A stretch of DNA of 64,000 nt from Oegoconia quadripuncta (Eukaryota > Arthropoda > Insecta > Lepidoptera > Autostichidae), in NCBI GenBank assembly GCA_949316235.1, contig OX438751.1, forward strand, positions 2,028,413 through 2,092,412, given 5' to 3'. The position numbers were made by a program, and so were the translations under genes. Below are positions 53,050 to 63,318 of the stretch, piece after piece (positions within the stretch are counted from its first letter, which is position 1; each line of letters opens with the position of its first letter). Below the pieces are notes generated by a model. It ran no database searches and was not told the origin of the DNA. It saw nothing but the letters and a program-made list of their open reading frames with translations.

Positions 53050-53310
53050 CAGTAGTGGACATCTTGTGGCTGATATGATGATGATGACACAACAGAACGA
53101 CCACCCTGTGGAACGGACTTCCTGCAGCGGTATTCCCGAACTAGTACGACATTGTAACCTTCAAGAAACGAGCCTACATCTTCCTCAAAGGCCGGCAACG
53201 CATCTGTGACCCTTTTGGTGTTGCGGGTGGGTGTCCATGGACGGCGGTGATTGCTTTCCATCAGGTGACCCGCATGCGGGTTTGCCGCCCTCTCATATAA
53301 AAAAAAAACG
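53050..53310 (+). repeat. LINE 3' tail, sense
   Basis: CACCCTGTGGAACGGACTTC to GGCAACGCATCTGTGACCCT and the tail GCGGCGGTGATTGCTTTCCA-like end with A run; same family as 48168-48720 in the other orientation. Confidence 0.85.
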
Positions 53311-53544
53311 GAAGTGCGTCAAATATGTTATATTTCTTGTACTTAGTTAGGTTACGAGGGCAATACATCCTGCGCCAATTCCATTCAGTGGGAGCCTTCC
53401 TCCTGCACCCGTACACTGCGCTGACAGTGGGCTTTCGTGGGCACGAACATTAACGCGTAATCTAGTCCATTATTAATTCCAAATGAAAAGTATACAATTA
53501 TTTTAAAGAGTTTTAATAACGGTGGGTACTTATGTCACCTCCAG

Positions 53545-53686
53545 GCGCCATGATGACCACCTACTTCGCTGTACGCATCATCAGTATCCGCGCCAACGTC
53601 AACAAAATGTTAGCCTCATACCAGGAGCACATGAAGGACATTAACATATTCATGAAGAAGGAGAAGCTTTCTCCGGAACTGCAAGG
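53545..53686 (+). CDS. Exon 25: repeat III S6 end and C-linker start
   Basis: Acceptor TCACCTCCAG|, donor CAAGG|GTGAGA, phase 1 in and 2 out. MMTTYFAVRIISIRANVNKM ends S6 and runs into the C-linker; FMKKEKLSPELQ matches V..ELQ.rv in repeat I exon 3 (TPELQ). This exon lies between two inverted copies of one MITE (52525-52833 and 55472-55774). Confidence 0.92.
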
Positions 53687-53758
53687 GTGAGAAATTTATC
53701 AATACTGGTATTGTGTGGGTTGATAGGTTTGTTAATACTTATGTTGCTGTGAATATCA

Positions 53759-53945
53759 GAGGGCGAAGTATAAGTTTTCCTTAACTTTACGACCGCGTTC
53801 ACGTTTACGTGAAGATTGGTATGGAGAAATGTGCAGCGCCTCTAGCGGATAGTTTGCAAATCGATTTTTTTCATAGGGACTTTTTTCGTAGACGCAAACG
53901 CGATGGTAAAGTTAAAAACGAGACAAAACTTACACTTCGCACACA
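53759..53945. mobile_element. Foldback MITE (copy 2)
   Basis: GGGCGAAGTATAAGTTTTCC and GTTCACGTTTACGTGAAGAT to AAAACTTACACTTCGCACAC; centre GTGCAGCGCCTCTAGCGGAT as in 14873-15057. Begins about 70 bases after exon 25. Confidence 0.85.
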
Positions 53946-54825
53946 GAAATGCTGTGTATCCGAATTCGAAAGTGAATGACCGCTTTTTCAGGGGCGAAGA
54001 TAGATCTTACCACTTGGTTAATCTTCGATAAAAGGAGTTTATTACTTTTAATTATGTCGAAGATGTCAATAGATAAATACATCATTTTATTTACCCCTCT
54101 GCGTTCACAGACATACACTCACAAATAAAAAAATAAAAAATTTAAACACAAATAAAAATAAGGAAACTGAAAATGCAAACAGACAGTGTGTGCCGCAGTA
54201 GCACAAATGGGTAACTCACATCACTCAAAGAGCGATACACAAACAAACAGACAAACAAATACACATCATTGCACAACACAAAATAAAATACAGTTTCAGA
54301 AAAGTGGTAAGAATAATGTACAATTTGGCGACCTTATCACTAAAATATTGAAATAGGTAGGTTGTGCGGTATTAAATAGGGATGCAGATACAAGCTACAT
54401 GAATAAATTTCATATATTTACATACACACACATACATAGATCAATAGACACATATACCTACTTAAACATAACATCTATAAAATAACAACAAAATACAAAC
54501 GTAAATATATAGGTGTACTAAATAAATATTTATTGATATATAAAATAATAATAATAAGCGACAACAGGGTTGTGCTAAGGTATAGAGAGAAGATAAGAAA
54601 AGAGCACAGATTAAAACACCAGGAAATGCTCTTTGACGGCGATTTTGAAAGCATTCAAAGTTTGAGCTCGTCTGATACACTTGTAACTGCCAGTATTTTT
54701 CCAGATTTTAAAAATGTTTAAAAGTAGAGTTTTTTAGGATTAAGTAGAGCTTCGTTGCGAACCAAATATGTGCAAGGGCAAAGAAAAACTTACAAGCGAT
54801 ACCCATAACTCTAAAAAAATAGTGA
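53946..54825. other. Intron segment, nothing recognised
   Basis: AT-rich with many ACACA and TACATA runs. No channel-like block. Confidence 0.4.
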
Positions 54826-54830
54826 AACAC

Positions 54831-55170
54831 TATACCGGATTAGTTTTTTTCCGTAAGGAAAAAAATAGGGCATATTAGGTAAGTGAAATCGAAGTTATTG
54901 GCATATAGCCGGTTATTATCTAAATTGAAGGTGGAAGCGTACTGACCCGGAAACCCCAACACATTTGGAGGACTGGCTATCTTATCTCTGACAACCGGAA
55001 CACAACAATGCTATTAACATTGCTGCTTGGCGGCAGATTTAGATAAGATGGTGGTAGCTAGCCAGGCGGACATTTAAAATGCCCTACCACCAACCAAACC
55101 GAGTACTTAAACATGTACCCCGCTGGGGATCGAATCCGCGATGTTTCAGAGCAAGGTGTATCTGACCGTC
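54831..55170 (+). repeat. TIR module followed by SINE family A
   Basis: 54831-54905 is the left arm (TATACCGGATTAGTTTTTTT...GGCATA). 54920-55170 is a SINE A with GTACTGACCCGGAAACCCCA and the tRNA-like end CCCCGCTGGGGATCGAATCC. Confidence 0.85.
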
Positions 55171-55301
55171 AGGTGGATTTAAAAATTATCAATTCAATGT
55201 AGGCTCCTCTAGTATGAGCAGGCTGTGCCTTTGCACTGAGGTCGTAAGTCTGTTGGTGTACATTGAATAAAATAGTACTAAATCTGAGTCGATTTGTTTA
55301 G

Positions 55302-55437
55302 CGAAGTGACTGCGTATTACCAATACAACTGGGACAAGACAGGCGGGACCGACTACCGGGACGTCCTCAAGCTGTGCGACCAAATCACCCTGCGTACGGA
55401 CGCAATCCTACATCTCTACGGGAACACATTTGCTAAG
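55302..55437 (+). CDS. Exon 26: repeat III C-linker, second part
   Basis: Acceptor GATTTGTTTAG|, donor GCTAAG|GTGACT, phase 2 in and 0 out. AYYQYNWDKTGGTDYRDVLK followed by CDQITLRTDAILHLYGNTFA fits the family pattern Y..Y.W.....D....L..LP..LR..I..HL. The frame is open beyond the donor into a MITE copy. Confidence 0.92.
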
Positions 55438-55471
55438 GTGACTTTGACAGGCGGTAATTTAGTTCGATTTG

Positions 55472-55774
55472 GGCCCGTATTAATAAACCATTTTCAAGAT
55501 TGAGAAGAGTTTCGTAATCGGTTTCAAGTAAACGTGTTGATTAATAAAGCACGTGCATACTCAAGCAGTACTCACTTGAGAGGTATTGATACATCATTCT
55601 CAAGGCTATCATTCATTCGCCGCTGAGCCGAATACTTGAGAAGTGATCTCAGCTGAGTAGACCTCAAGATTGGTTTATAAATTAGCACGGAGCTTGCGAT
55701 AGCGTCAACTTCTTAAGACGCATCTCCGGTGATACAGCCTCAAGATCTGTATTGAGATTGGTTTATTAATACGC
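55472..55774 (+). mobile_element. MITE, forward copy of an inverted pair
   Basis: GGCCCGTATTAATAAACCAT to GAGATTGGTTTATTAATACG. Terminal TATTAATAAACCA is inverted at the other end. Complement copy at 52525-52833. Confidence 0.88.
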
Positions 55775-56215
55775 CTTAGTCTCCACGCGTTGGTGGTAAT
55801 TCAGAGCTGAAACCTTAGAAGAAAATTATTTTGAATTGTGAAGTAATTAATCATGATTAACGTACTTATTTAAACAAATTAAAGAGCTTTGATAACTTCT
55901 GAAAAAATTTCTTTCTATCGATAAACGGCGAACAGTGATTTCTAGATAAAGTTTTCAATTTAGGAGCATGTGTCCTTTTTTCGCAGATATTTCTTTATTA
56001 AACAAAGTACAAGATAGTTGTTGGGTATATCTTAAGGAGTCCTAAGAGGTTGCGTAAATTATAGCTACACATAAATAAATTGGGCTTTAATTTTTTGTTA
56101 TTTTCATGGATTTATACCGATTCTTGCGACGCTCTCGTGATTATAATTTGAAGTATGTGCCAATGGAGCATCAAATGTAAAATGTTCTCAAACAACCTAT
56201 TAAATTTTCTTCTTT
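55775..56215. other. Intron segment, nothing recognised
   Basis: No repeat or coding block that I can match. Confidence 0.4.
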
Positions 56216-56218
56216 CAC

Positions 56219-56520
56219 ATTTTTTTTATACATAACGAGTGTACGTTCACCTCAATCACACCTGATGTTAAGGGAAGATGAGGCGGTGGGTGGAAGCGGG
56301 CTCACCCGGAACCCCAATCTTATTGTTTTGAGGTACTGTCTCCATCTTATCTATAACAACCGGAACAATGCTGTTAACATTACTGCTTGGCAGCAGACTT
56401 ATATGAGATGGTGGTAGCAAGCCAGGCGGACATTTAATAACCAACCAAACCGAGTACTAAATATTTACCCCGCTGGGAATCGAACCCGTGACCTCCGATT
56501 CGTAAGCTCTATTTTGTTCG
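56219..56520 (+). repeat. SINE family A copy
   Basis: ATCACACCTGATGTTAAGGG to CCCCGCTGGGAATCGAACCC, slightly diverged. Confidence 0.85.
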
Positions 56521-56539
56521 GACGGACGTAAATACTGCT

Positions 56540-57192
56540 AGATTAGTATATTTTAGTCATTTCCATAGCCTGATCTTACGGTATCTTGCTGTGGGGAAAT
56601 GCCGCGGATATAAATACAATCTTTGTTTTACAAAAACGAGCCGTTCGCGCAATTTATCAATTAAAACCTGCAGACAGATTTAACGAGTATAATATTCTAA
56701 CCTTTTCGTCACAGTACATTTTTGAAAATCTAATATATGTCAAAAAAAAAAATATAGCATCATTTAGGAAAAATAGTGTTAAACATGATGGCAATGCAAG
56801 AAATAAAGATAAACTTGCAGGTCACATAAGTCGCCTCCGCAAAGTCTGTAATTCATTCAAAGGGTTATGTATACGCTTTTTCAATAAGGTTCCTGTGTAT
56901 ATACAAAATCTTCCTTTCAATTATAAAATATCAGATTATTTAGATGATAAACATTCATGGACATAACCAGCCCGTTCGCATAACCAGGCTATTTCACAAT
57001 TAATAATGAAATATTATAAAATAATAATTAATAATTTTGTAACATAAAAGCCTTTTTTTAAAAGAGCAACCTCTCTAGTTTCTTGCTTGTTCTTCTCAGG
57101 GGAAAATTGCCTTTTGAACAAGCAGTAGCTTTAAAAATGTAAATCTGACTATTTTAAATGTAGTGTACCTACAATATAAAGCATTTTTGATT
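56540..57192 (+). pseudogene. LINE 3' fragment, sense
   Basis: 56586-56966 encodes LWGNAADINTIFVLQKRAVR, LTFSSQYIFENLIYVKKK, NSFKGLCIRFFNKVPVYIQN and YLDDKHSWT with a stop; the 3' UTR follows (AGCAACCTCTCTAGTTTCTT). Ends about 55 bases before exon 27. Confidence 0.92.
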
Positions 57193-57247
57193 TGATTTGT
57201 TTAAATTTCAACCACGGAGACAGTTGAAAAGATATTCTTTCCTACAG

Positions 57248-57447
57248 TGTCCCATATTGCACCATTGTGATTTATCCCTTCTGCGTGTGATGGGACGTTC
57301 CGTGCGCAGCGTGTACTTCCTCTGTGACACGTGCATTATCCAGAAGGATGACGTCATTCCTGAAATGTACTTCGTGGACTACGGCAACGTTGACGTCAGG
57401 GAGAGCAAGGATATATATAATACTATCGCAAAGTTACCTAGGGGCAG
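57248..57447 (+). CDS. Exon 27: repeat III cNMP-binding fold, first part
   Basis: Acceptor TTTCCTACAG|, donor GGCAG|GTAAAT, 66 codons plus two bases. CPILHHCDLSLLRVM matches VPLF...D...L; IIQKDDVIPEMYFVDYGNVD is the beta-roll (I...GD...EMYFI..G.V). KLPRG starts the cassette, finished in exon 28. The acceptor lies where exon 4 begins in repeat I. Confidence 0.92.
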
Positions 57448-57489
57448 GTAAATCGATACTTGACTCTAACAAAAATTTGCACTTTAAAG

Positions 57490-57765
57490 CTTAAAGAGAG
57501 CTTAAATCTCTATTATACGCCGCACAACACTGACGTTATCTTCGGTCGTTGCCGTAGAAGGCCTTCCCTCACGCAGATCATCGGTGAGATTAGTGCGACC
57601 ACGTTTAAACTCATTAAACCAGTTGTAAACAATGACACGAGAAGGGGCTTCATCGTGAAAGGCCAATCGAAGTCTATCATAACTTTCTTCTTGACTTAAA
57701 TGACATCGAAAGTCATAAAAAATCATTGCACGAAAATTTTCTCGCGTTCAATTCATGCTGACGTG
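57490..57765 (-). pseudogene. mariner transposase N-terminal fragment
   Basis: - strand reads MIFYDFRCHLSQEESYDRLR, then PSRVIVYNWFNEFKRGRTNL and LREGRPSTATTEDNVSVVRR. This is the paired helix-turn-helix DNA-binding part of mariner transposases, with the GRP linker. The catalytic domain is absent; no TIRs recognised. Confidence 0.88.
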
Positions 57766-57892
57766 ACACAGACAATTTTAAATTTGCAGCCAAATCGTAA
57801 AATAAATGATAAATGATTTAATACATACACAGTAATATTGGCAAAGAGATCCATTTTCAAAATGGTGTCGCCCTCGTACCACCAGCAAATAT

Positions 57893-58150
57893 TTATTTTT
57901 ATGCACATTGGGTTAGCACTTGACCTCAATCACACGAGGCCGAAGATGGTAGCGTAGTGACCCGGAAACCCCATCTTATTTGGGGAACTGGCTATCTTAT
58001 CTCTGACAACCGAAATACAACAATGCTATTAACATTGCTGTTTCGCAGCACATAGATGGTGGTCGTTATCCAGGCGGACATTTAAAATGCCCTACCACCA
58101 ACCAAACCGAGTACTAAATATGTACCCCGCTGGGGATCGAACCCTTAAAA
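57893..58150 (+). repeat. SINE family A copy
   Basis: TTAGCACTTGACCTCAATCA, CATCTTATTTGGGGAACTGG and the end CCCCGCTGGGGATCGAACCC. Ends about 50 bases before exon 28. Confidence 0.85.
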
Positions 58151-58201
58151 TTGCAATTAAGAGTCATTCGTATATTAAAGTTGATGCTTCCTTCTGTGCA
58201 G

Positions 58202-58367
58202 CGTTTTTGGTAATATGGAAAATGTCCCCGAGAGCCGCTCCCCCAACGCACTTGTCGCCACCAGCAACGTCCACCTTCTCCAAATCAACACACAGCTATT
58301 TTACAGCATCATCCTCGACTTCCCCACGGTTGGAGTGCTTCTGAAAAAATATAGACGTAAACGGGAG
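58202..58367 (+). CDS. Exon 28: repeat III cNMP fold, cassette and C helix
   Basis: Acceptor CCTTCTGTGCAG|, donor CGGGAG|GTTTGT, phase 2 in and 0 out. The join reads LPRGSVFGNMENVPESRSPN: the family FGE is FGN and the R-R-T-A is not present. ATSNVHLLQINTQLFYSII continues the fold; a basic end KKYRRKRE leads to the linker. Confidence 0.9.
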
Positions 58368-58478
58368 GTTTGTGACAGCTTCCTTAGATCAAGAAGTTTT
58401 ATTAGAGGTTTTTTCCTATAAATTGGCAAAGCCGGTACTATGGATGCTACATGAATAACATTGCGTTAATTTTTCCAG

Positions 58479-58816
58479 AACTACATAATGGGCAGAATTG
58501 GTGATGGATCCTCAGGGATGATGAAGGATTCGAAAGAGAGGCATCTAAGTTCTCCTCTGATAAGTATGAAACATGACGGATTAGTGAATTACTTCTCCGC
58601 TAACAACCGAATGGTTCAGTTCTACCTGATCTTCATCTCCCTCGTCTGCGTGTACGCAGATATCTACAACGCTGCCTTCAAAGACAATGGCACTATATTG
58701 ATCGTGTGTCTATATGTTTTGGACATCGCGTTCTTTCTTAAAATAGTGCTGAACTATATAGTGCCTTATGTCGTTCATGAAGACACGAGGAATATATTAA
58801 TGGATAGCAGGCAGAA
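58479..58816 (+). CDS. Exon 29: linker, repeat IV S1 and S2
   Basis: Longest exon seen, 112 codons plus two bases, acceptor AATTTTTCCAG|, donor CAGAA|GTGAGT. A polar linker with SSGMMKDSKERHLSS is followed by RMVQFYLIFISLVCVYADIY (S1) and LIVCLYVLDIAFFLKIVLNY (S2 with the LD motif). The intron before it is only 111 bases, the shortest here. Confidence 0.92.
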
Positions 58817-58862
58817 GTGAGTACAACGATTTCTTGACTTAATATTAGTTTTGGATATAGAG

Positions 58863-59260
58863 TAGGGATGTTAAACGGTAAAATTACCCCGGTAAAAATA
58901 CGGTAAGTAAAAACGATATCTTGCGTAAAATACGGTATTTGCATTAAGATTTCATGCCATAATTTTCACAAACAAGGTAGTTTTTGGAATAAACATTATG
59001 ATTACTCATGCGCGTGTAGTCTGCCGGGCAAAACCAAGTCAACTAATCGCCGGTTGCTCAGTTGTCAACCAACAGCGGAATGGCAAGAGTGCATATGCCG
59101 CACACATGATTTTGCAACTATACGCGCAGTGGATTTAAAACAAATTAAATTTTAAAACGTCATTAGTCGGTAATTTTACCGTAATTTATATAAATGACTG
59201 TAAAATACCAGTATTTTACAAGAGTTTTCAGTAAAATTACGCAATTTTGCATTACTAATA
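58863..59260. mobile_element. Possible TIR element with GGTAAAATTACC motifs
   Basis: Left TAGGGATGTTAAACGGTAAA, right TAAAATTACGCAATTTTGCA TTACTA; the ends are only loosely inverted. Tracts of CGGTAA/TTACCG recur inside. No coding capacity. Confidence 0.35.
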
Positions 59261-59379
59261 CGGAATCGATCCCCAGTGAGGTACGTCAATCATGTACTCG
59301 ATAGGCAGATCGATAGTCATGCTGGTAGGCAAGACATTTTTAAATATTGCTATTCATTTTCCATTAACGAAGATAAGCA

Positions 59380-59650
59380 ATGTCTAGCGCGGTCAGTCCT
59401 TGGATGGGTGACCACTAGTGGCATTTTAATATGAGTATTTCCGTGCTTTAGAAATCCCGATAAATAGCCGATCCCGGTTGTTTTAAATTGAAGGCAGTCA
59501 TTAAACCAAGATGGGGGCCAACAGAGGCGGTTAAAATATACTGACTAGGTTGCCACTAGTTCGGTGTAGTGTTATTCCTCTATGCCACTAGTCTGACAGA
59601 AACCCGCCAATCGGCACTAGGCCCACGTTGTGGATTACGGCATGCCCTTT
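59380..59650 (-). repeat. SINE family E, reverse
   Basis: GCGGTCAGTCCTTGGATGGG, TGACCACTAGTGGCATTTTA and AATTGAAGGCAGTCATTAAA in reverse order to 37205-37560. Confidence 0.8.
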
Positions 59651-59929
59651 CTCAGTAAGAGGAGGCTGTGTCCCAACTCAGTAGGGACATGTAAGGCTTT
59701 GATGGTGATTCAAGCCTTATGTGCCCATTGCAGGGGCAGGGCCTCTTTCCCACTGAGATCTTTCGAGAATGAAGAAGGCATAGATAGACGTCTTAATACA
59801 AACCACAAGATAACCACCGCCAAACATCGGCCTTCTCTAAAGGTCGACATGTAGATCATGTATAGACTGATCAATGATAGCCCAGGTAGGAATTTTACTT
59901 CAAAGAAACATTAATTTGAAGTCAGACAC

Positions 59930-60290
59930 TGACGTAATTGACGTCACTAAGTGACGTCTGACGTTTCCTGATATAATGTCAAAATGGCACGGGCATTCAT
60001 AGACGTTACAAAGACCAATTAATTGTAACTCAAAACTTTTCCTTCGACTTAATTGAAATCAAATTGTGACGTCTTGGGATGACGAAATATAAACCAATTC
60101 ATGACCCTTGATTGAACATTTTGCTACGTCAAGAAGATTTATTTAAGACTAAAGTCAGACTTATTTATGACCAGCAACGTCTAAGTGACGTATTTTTAAA
60201 GACCTTATTGTAGACGTCGTTGACAAGTAGCGTCATGGGTCTGCAACGTCCTATACGTGAAAATGACGTCTTAGGTCTTAGGCTATAGTT
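59930..60290. other. ACGTC-rich stretch of unknown nature
   Basis: About fourteen GACGT/ACGTC words in 360 bp (for example TTGACGTCACTAAGTGACGT and GTAGACGTCGTTGAC), including one palindromic TGACGTCA. Could be a MITE body; ends were not recognised. Confidence 0.4.
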
Positions 60291-60384
60291 TGACTCGACT
60301 GGGTCTAGTGGCTGAATCTAGCAAGTGTACGTAGTATATAGTAGTACGTAGTCAATATCTTGAACTTTATCCAATACTTATTAA

Positions 60385-60640
60385 GACGACCTGTTTGGTT
60401 AAAAATACTGGCTGCTATACCAAAAGGTCGCGGGTTCGAATCCCGCTAGGGGCATATGTTTGTATGATGAATACAGACATGTGTTCCCGACTTAATGATG
60501 GTTTTCATTTATGTATTTATTTACAAAACAAAAATGTATTTGTGTAGTTTATCAGCCATCTGGTATCCATAATACAAGCCTAGTTGCTTAGTTCGGAACT
60601 AGATGGCGCTGTGTGTTTCTGCAAAGATATTTATTTATTT
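60385..60640 (+). repeat. tRNA-like SINE (family C), near full length
   Basis: Starts CTGTTTGG, contains the box GGTCGCGGGTTCGAATCCCG, GGGGCATATGTTTGTATGAT, and ends GGAACTAGATGGCGCTGTGT plus a TTATTATT tail. Dispersed copies rule out a tRNA gene. Confidence 0.85.
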
Positions 60641-60701
60641 ATTATTATTTACTTATATTTTATATAAGATGTGTATGTATGTTACAATTAAATGATTACA
60701 G

Positions 60702-60834
60702 GTATATTAAAGAAGAATTCAAGTATGATATAGTGTCATGTCTCCCAATAGAGTTGCTCTGCTTAACGAAAAAAACGACTGAAGAGAAATGGCGTCTTTT
60801 CGCTATGCTCAGGCTTAATAGATTTTGCAGAATT
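60702..60834 (+). CDS. Exon 30: repeat IV S2-S3 linker, S3 and S4
   Basis: Acceptor AATGATTACAG|, donor AGAATT|GTAAGT, phase 2 in and 0 out. EEFKYDIVSCLPIELLCL is S3 (F..D.vS.lP.ell); WRLFAMLRLNRFCRI is S4 with R-x-x-R spacing. A tRNA-like SINE (60385-60640) ends about 60 bases before the acceptor. Confidence 0.92.
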
Positions 60835-60944
60835 GTAAGTAATTGTCACCGTGAAAGTCATCAGCATAGTCGAGCTGATTAGCAAGTTAAAGTGTCAGCG
60901 GACAGGGCACATAACTCGTAGGACTGATGGCCCATAAAAGTTTC

Positions 60945-61500
60945 TAGGAGACCATGCACCGGCGAGCAGTCGCCTTGTCCTGTAGTCTCACTATAATGAC
61001 ACGGTATAGAAGCTTTACGTCGTGATAGCTTCTATTTCGAGTCGCTATAGATAAACCACGAAACTTGCTAACCCTGTTGGTAAATGTCGCGAGGAGTCGC
61101 GATGGACAGGCGGTTCCTACACGTCTTCCTCTTCCTTTCCAACCATCAACATCCATATTCATCACTCTCTTAATAACGTGCGTTTCATCCTCATAACATG
61201 CCCATACCAAGCTAAACGGTTTCCTTTGAACTTTCCTGTCACGGATGCCACTTTTAAACTTTTCATGGGAGTAAATTGTATTATTATTGACGAAATAAAA
61301 TTAGTTAATGACAAAATGTTTAAAATTCGATTGATACAATGGCTTCAGGCAAGGTGTTTCTATGATGTCAAGGAATATTTAAATTATCAGAATGCTATGC
61401 AAAGTGTCACAAATCATATTTTGCACATCTGCATGCAGATTGAATACATGATTCCTAAATTTCTTAGCAGACCTTGTAAACTGTATTCTGACAAATAAAT
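60945..61500. pseudogene. Two LINE fragments, opposed
   Basis: 60950-61210 on the - strand reads YEDETHVIKRVMNMDVDGWK, an RTE-like C-terminal end as at 33377. 61240-61498 on + encodes FKIRLIQWLQARCFYDVKEY, resembling the last helix of Jockey-type LINE proteins, and stops before a TTTCTTTC run. Confidence 0.65.
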
Positions 61501-61737
61501 AATTTCTTTCTTTCTTTTTGTCTTTCTTATATTGATTCGTTGGACACAAAAATCAATTCATCAGACACATGCACACACACGATGACTGCAACCCACATAA
61601 TATCACTCGTAATCGCGGCGCTAGATTGGGCTAACATTAACTTAATATTAATTATGCCCATTTACAAATCAAAACGTCAATACTTTTGTTTGAACACTCG
61701 ATCTTACGAGGCTTAAATATTGAGTGTTATGTTCCAG

Positions 61738-61918
61738 GCGACGATATACATGTCCCTAAAACGACACCAGGAGAGACTCTCCATCAACCTAGTATTCACC
61801 ACTGTGGTGAGCGTCTCCATCTGGTTTTCGTTGTTCATGCACGTCGTCTCCTGCATTTGGTATGCCATCGCTGCTCGCGAGGACGAGGATAGCCCCAAGT
61901 CCTCTTGGTTATATACTG
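61738..61918 (+). CDS. Exon 31: repeat IV S4-S5 linker, S5 and turret
   Basis: Acceptor ATGTTCCAG|, donor TACTG|GTATGT, phase 0 in and 1 out. TIYMSLKRHQERLSINLVF is the linker; SIWFSLFMHVVSCIWYAIAA is S5 with the H..aC.wY.I signature seen in HCN/KCNH/CNG channels. The turret contains DEDSPKSSWLYT. Confidence 0.94.
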
Positions 61919-62685
61919 GTATGTGCTTTATTATTGTTAAATAATTAAATCCTCATCATATCAGCCACCTCCACTGCTGAACATAGGCCTCCCCCAGAGA
62001 TTTCCAGAGTAACTGGTTGGAAGCGGACTGCATCCAGCGATTTCCCGCGACCTTCATCAGGTCGCAAATTTTGTACAAACCAATATGTGACTACCTATCA
62101 GCCCTCAAGAATATACATAAATACGAACCAGCTAACCAGCTTTTTTTGTGGAGCAGTGATCAATATGTATCCCAAACAACCGAATAATCGATATTTTTCA
62201 CGTGGTGCAACTTAATGTGGAGTTGGAGACAGTTCGCAATGACGCTGACGTAAGCATTTGAAGTTCGGATGGCGGAAGACATATCGAAATGCTAGAGACC
62301 CGAGATTGTAAAAAGGGAGCAAAGTAATATTTTACGGTTAAGATGTATTTTCATCCTTTATGTAACAATCTACTTTTTTTCTGGGAACACGATCACTAAT
62401 AAAATTATATCGTCCAGGTAGACTTAGTGTTAAAAGCTAAATATCTTCGAAACGGCTTAAACGACTTCCATCAAATATAGCTAAGACCTTATCTCTTGGT
62501 TTAATCTTAAATATTTATAAAAAAATTGAAAATTTAGAAAACCCTCGAAAGACTATGATAACATCGAAATCACCAAAAAACTGTGTTAAGAGCTCAAATC
62601 TTCGATACGGCTTACCTAAATGATCATCAAACATGACTGGAAACTGTCCCTTCATTTAGACAAAAGCTGGACACGCACCCACACA
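61919..62685. other. Intron segment with one dispersed repeat piece
   Basis: 61955-62060 (CACCTCCACTGCTGAACATA GGCCTCCCCC, GGACTGCATCCAGCGATTTC) is a repeat also seen near 830-960. The rest is not recognised. Confidence 0.5.
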
Positions 62686-62689
62686 CACA

Positions 62690-62728
62690 AACATACGCAC
62701 ACACTCGCACACACACGCACACACACAG

Positions 62729-62820
<92 letters not shown>

Positions 62821-62945
62821 GCGCGCACACACACACACACGCACGCACACAAGCACACGCACGCACGCACACACACACACACACGCACACAAGCACACGC
62901 ACGCACGCACGCACGCAGCCACACACACGCGCACACACACACAAG
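62690..62945. repeat. (AC)n compound microsatellite
   Basis: A long pure AC block with interspersed GCAC and CGCGCG. All long open frames over it (Thr-His or Cys-Val) are artefacts. Confidence 0.98.
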
Positions 62946-63318
62946 AGGGCGCTTCAGTGGTCAAGAAAGAACGTTAAAAAATAATACAAACAAATGTACC
63001 TTCATCATCTCAGCCTGTAGACATCCCGCTACAGGGATATCGGCCTTCCCTCGTATAATAGTCCACAACGCTGGCCCAATGCGGGTTGGGGACTTCTCAT
63101 TTCCTTCACCATTTATGAGCAGTCGGATGTAAGAAATGTACCTTAATTCCGACATAATTTAGTGTTTTTCATTCTACATCAACCTGTTCCGTCTGAATCG
63201 GCACTGCACCCAACGTCATGAAACACATGGTACCCGTCGTTTTTTTTCGGGTGTTACTTATAAAGTGTAGGTAACACCAAATCATTAAGTAGGTACAATT
63301 AATATTTCTTATTTCCAG

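Noticed and set aside
62620..63132. Thr-His and Cys-Val rich open frames on both strands
   Set aside because: Artefacts of the (AC)n microsatellite.
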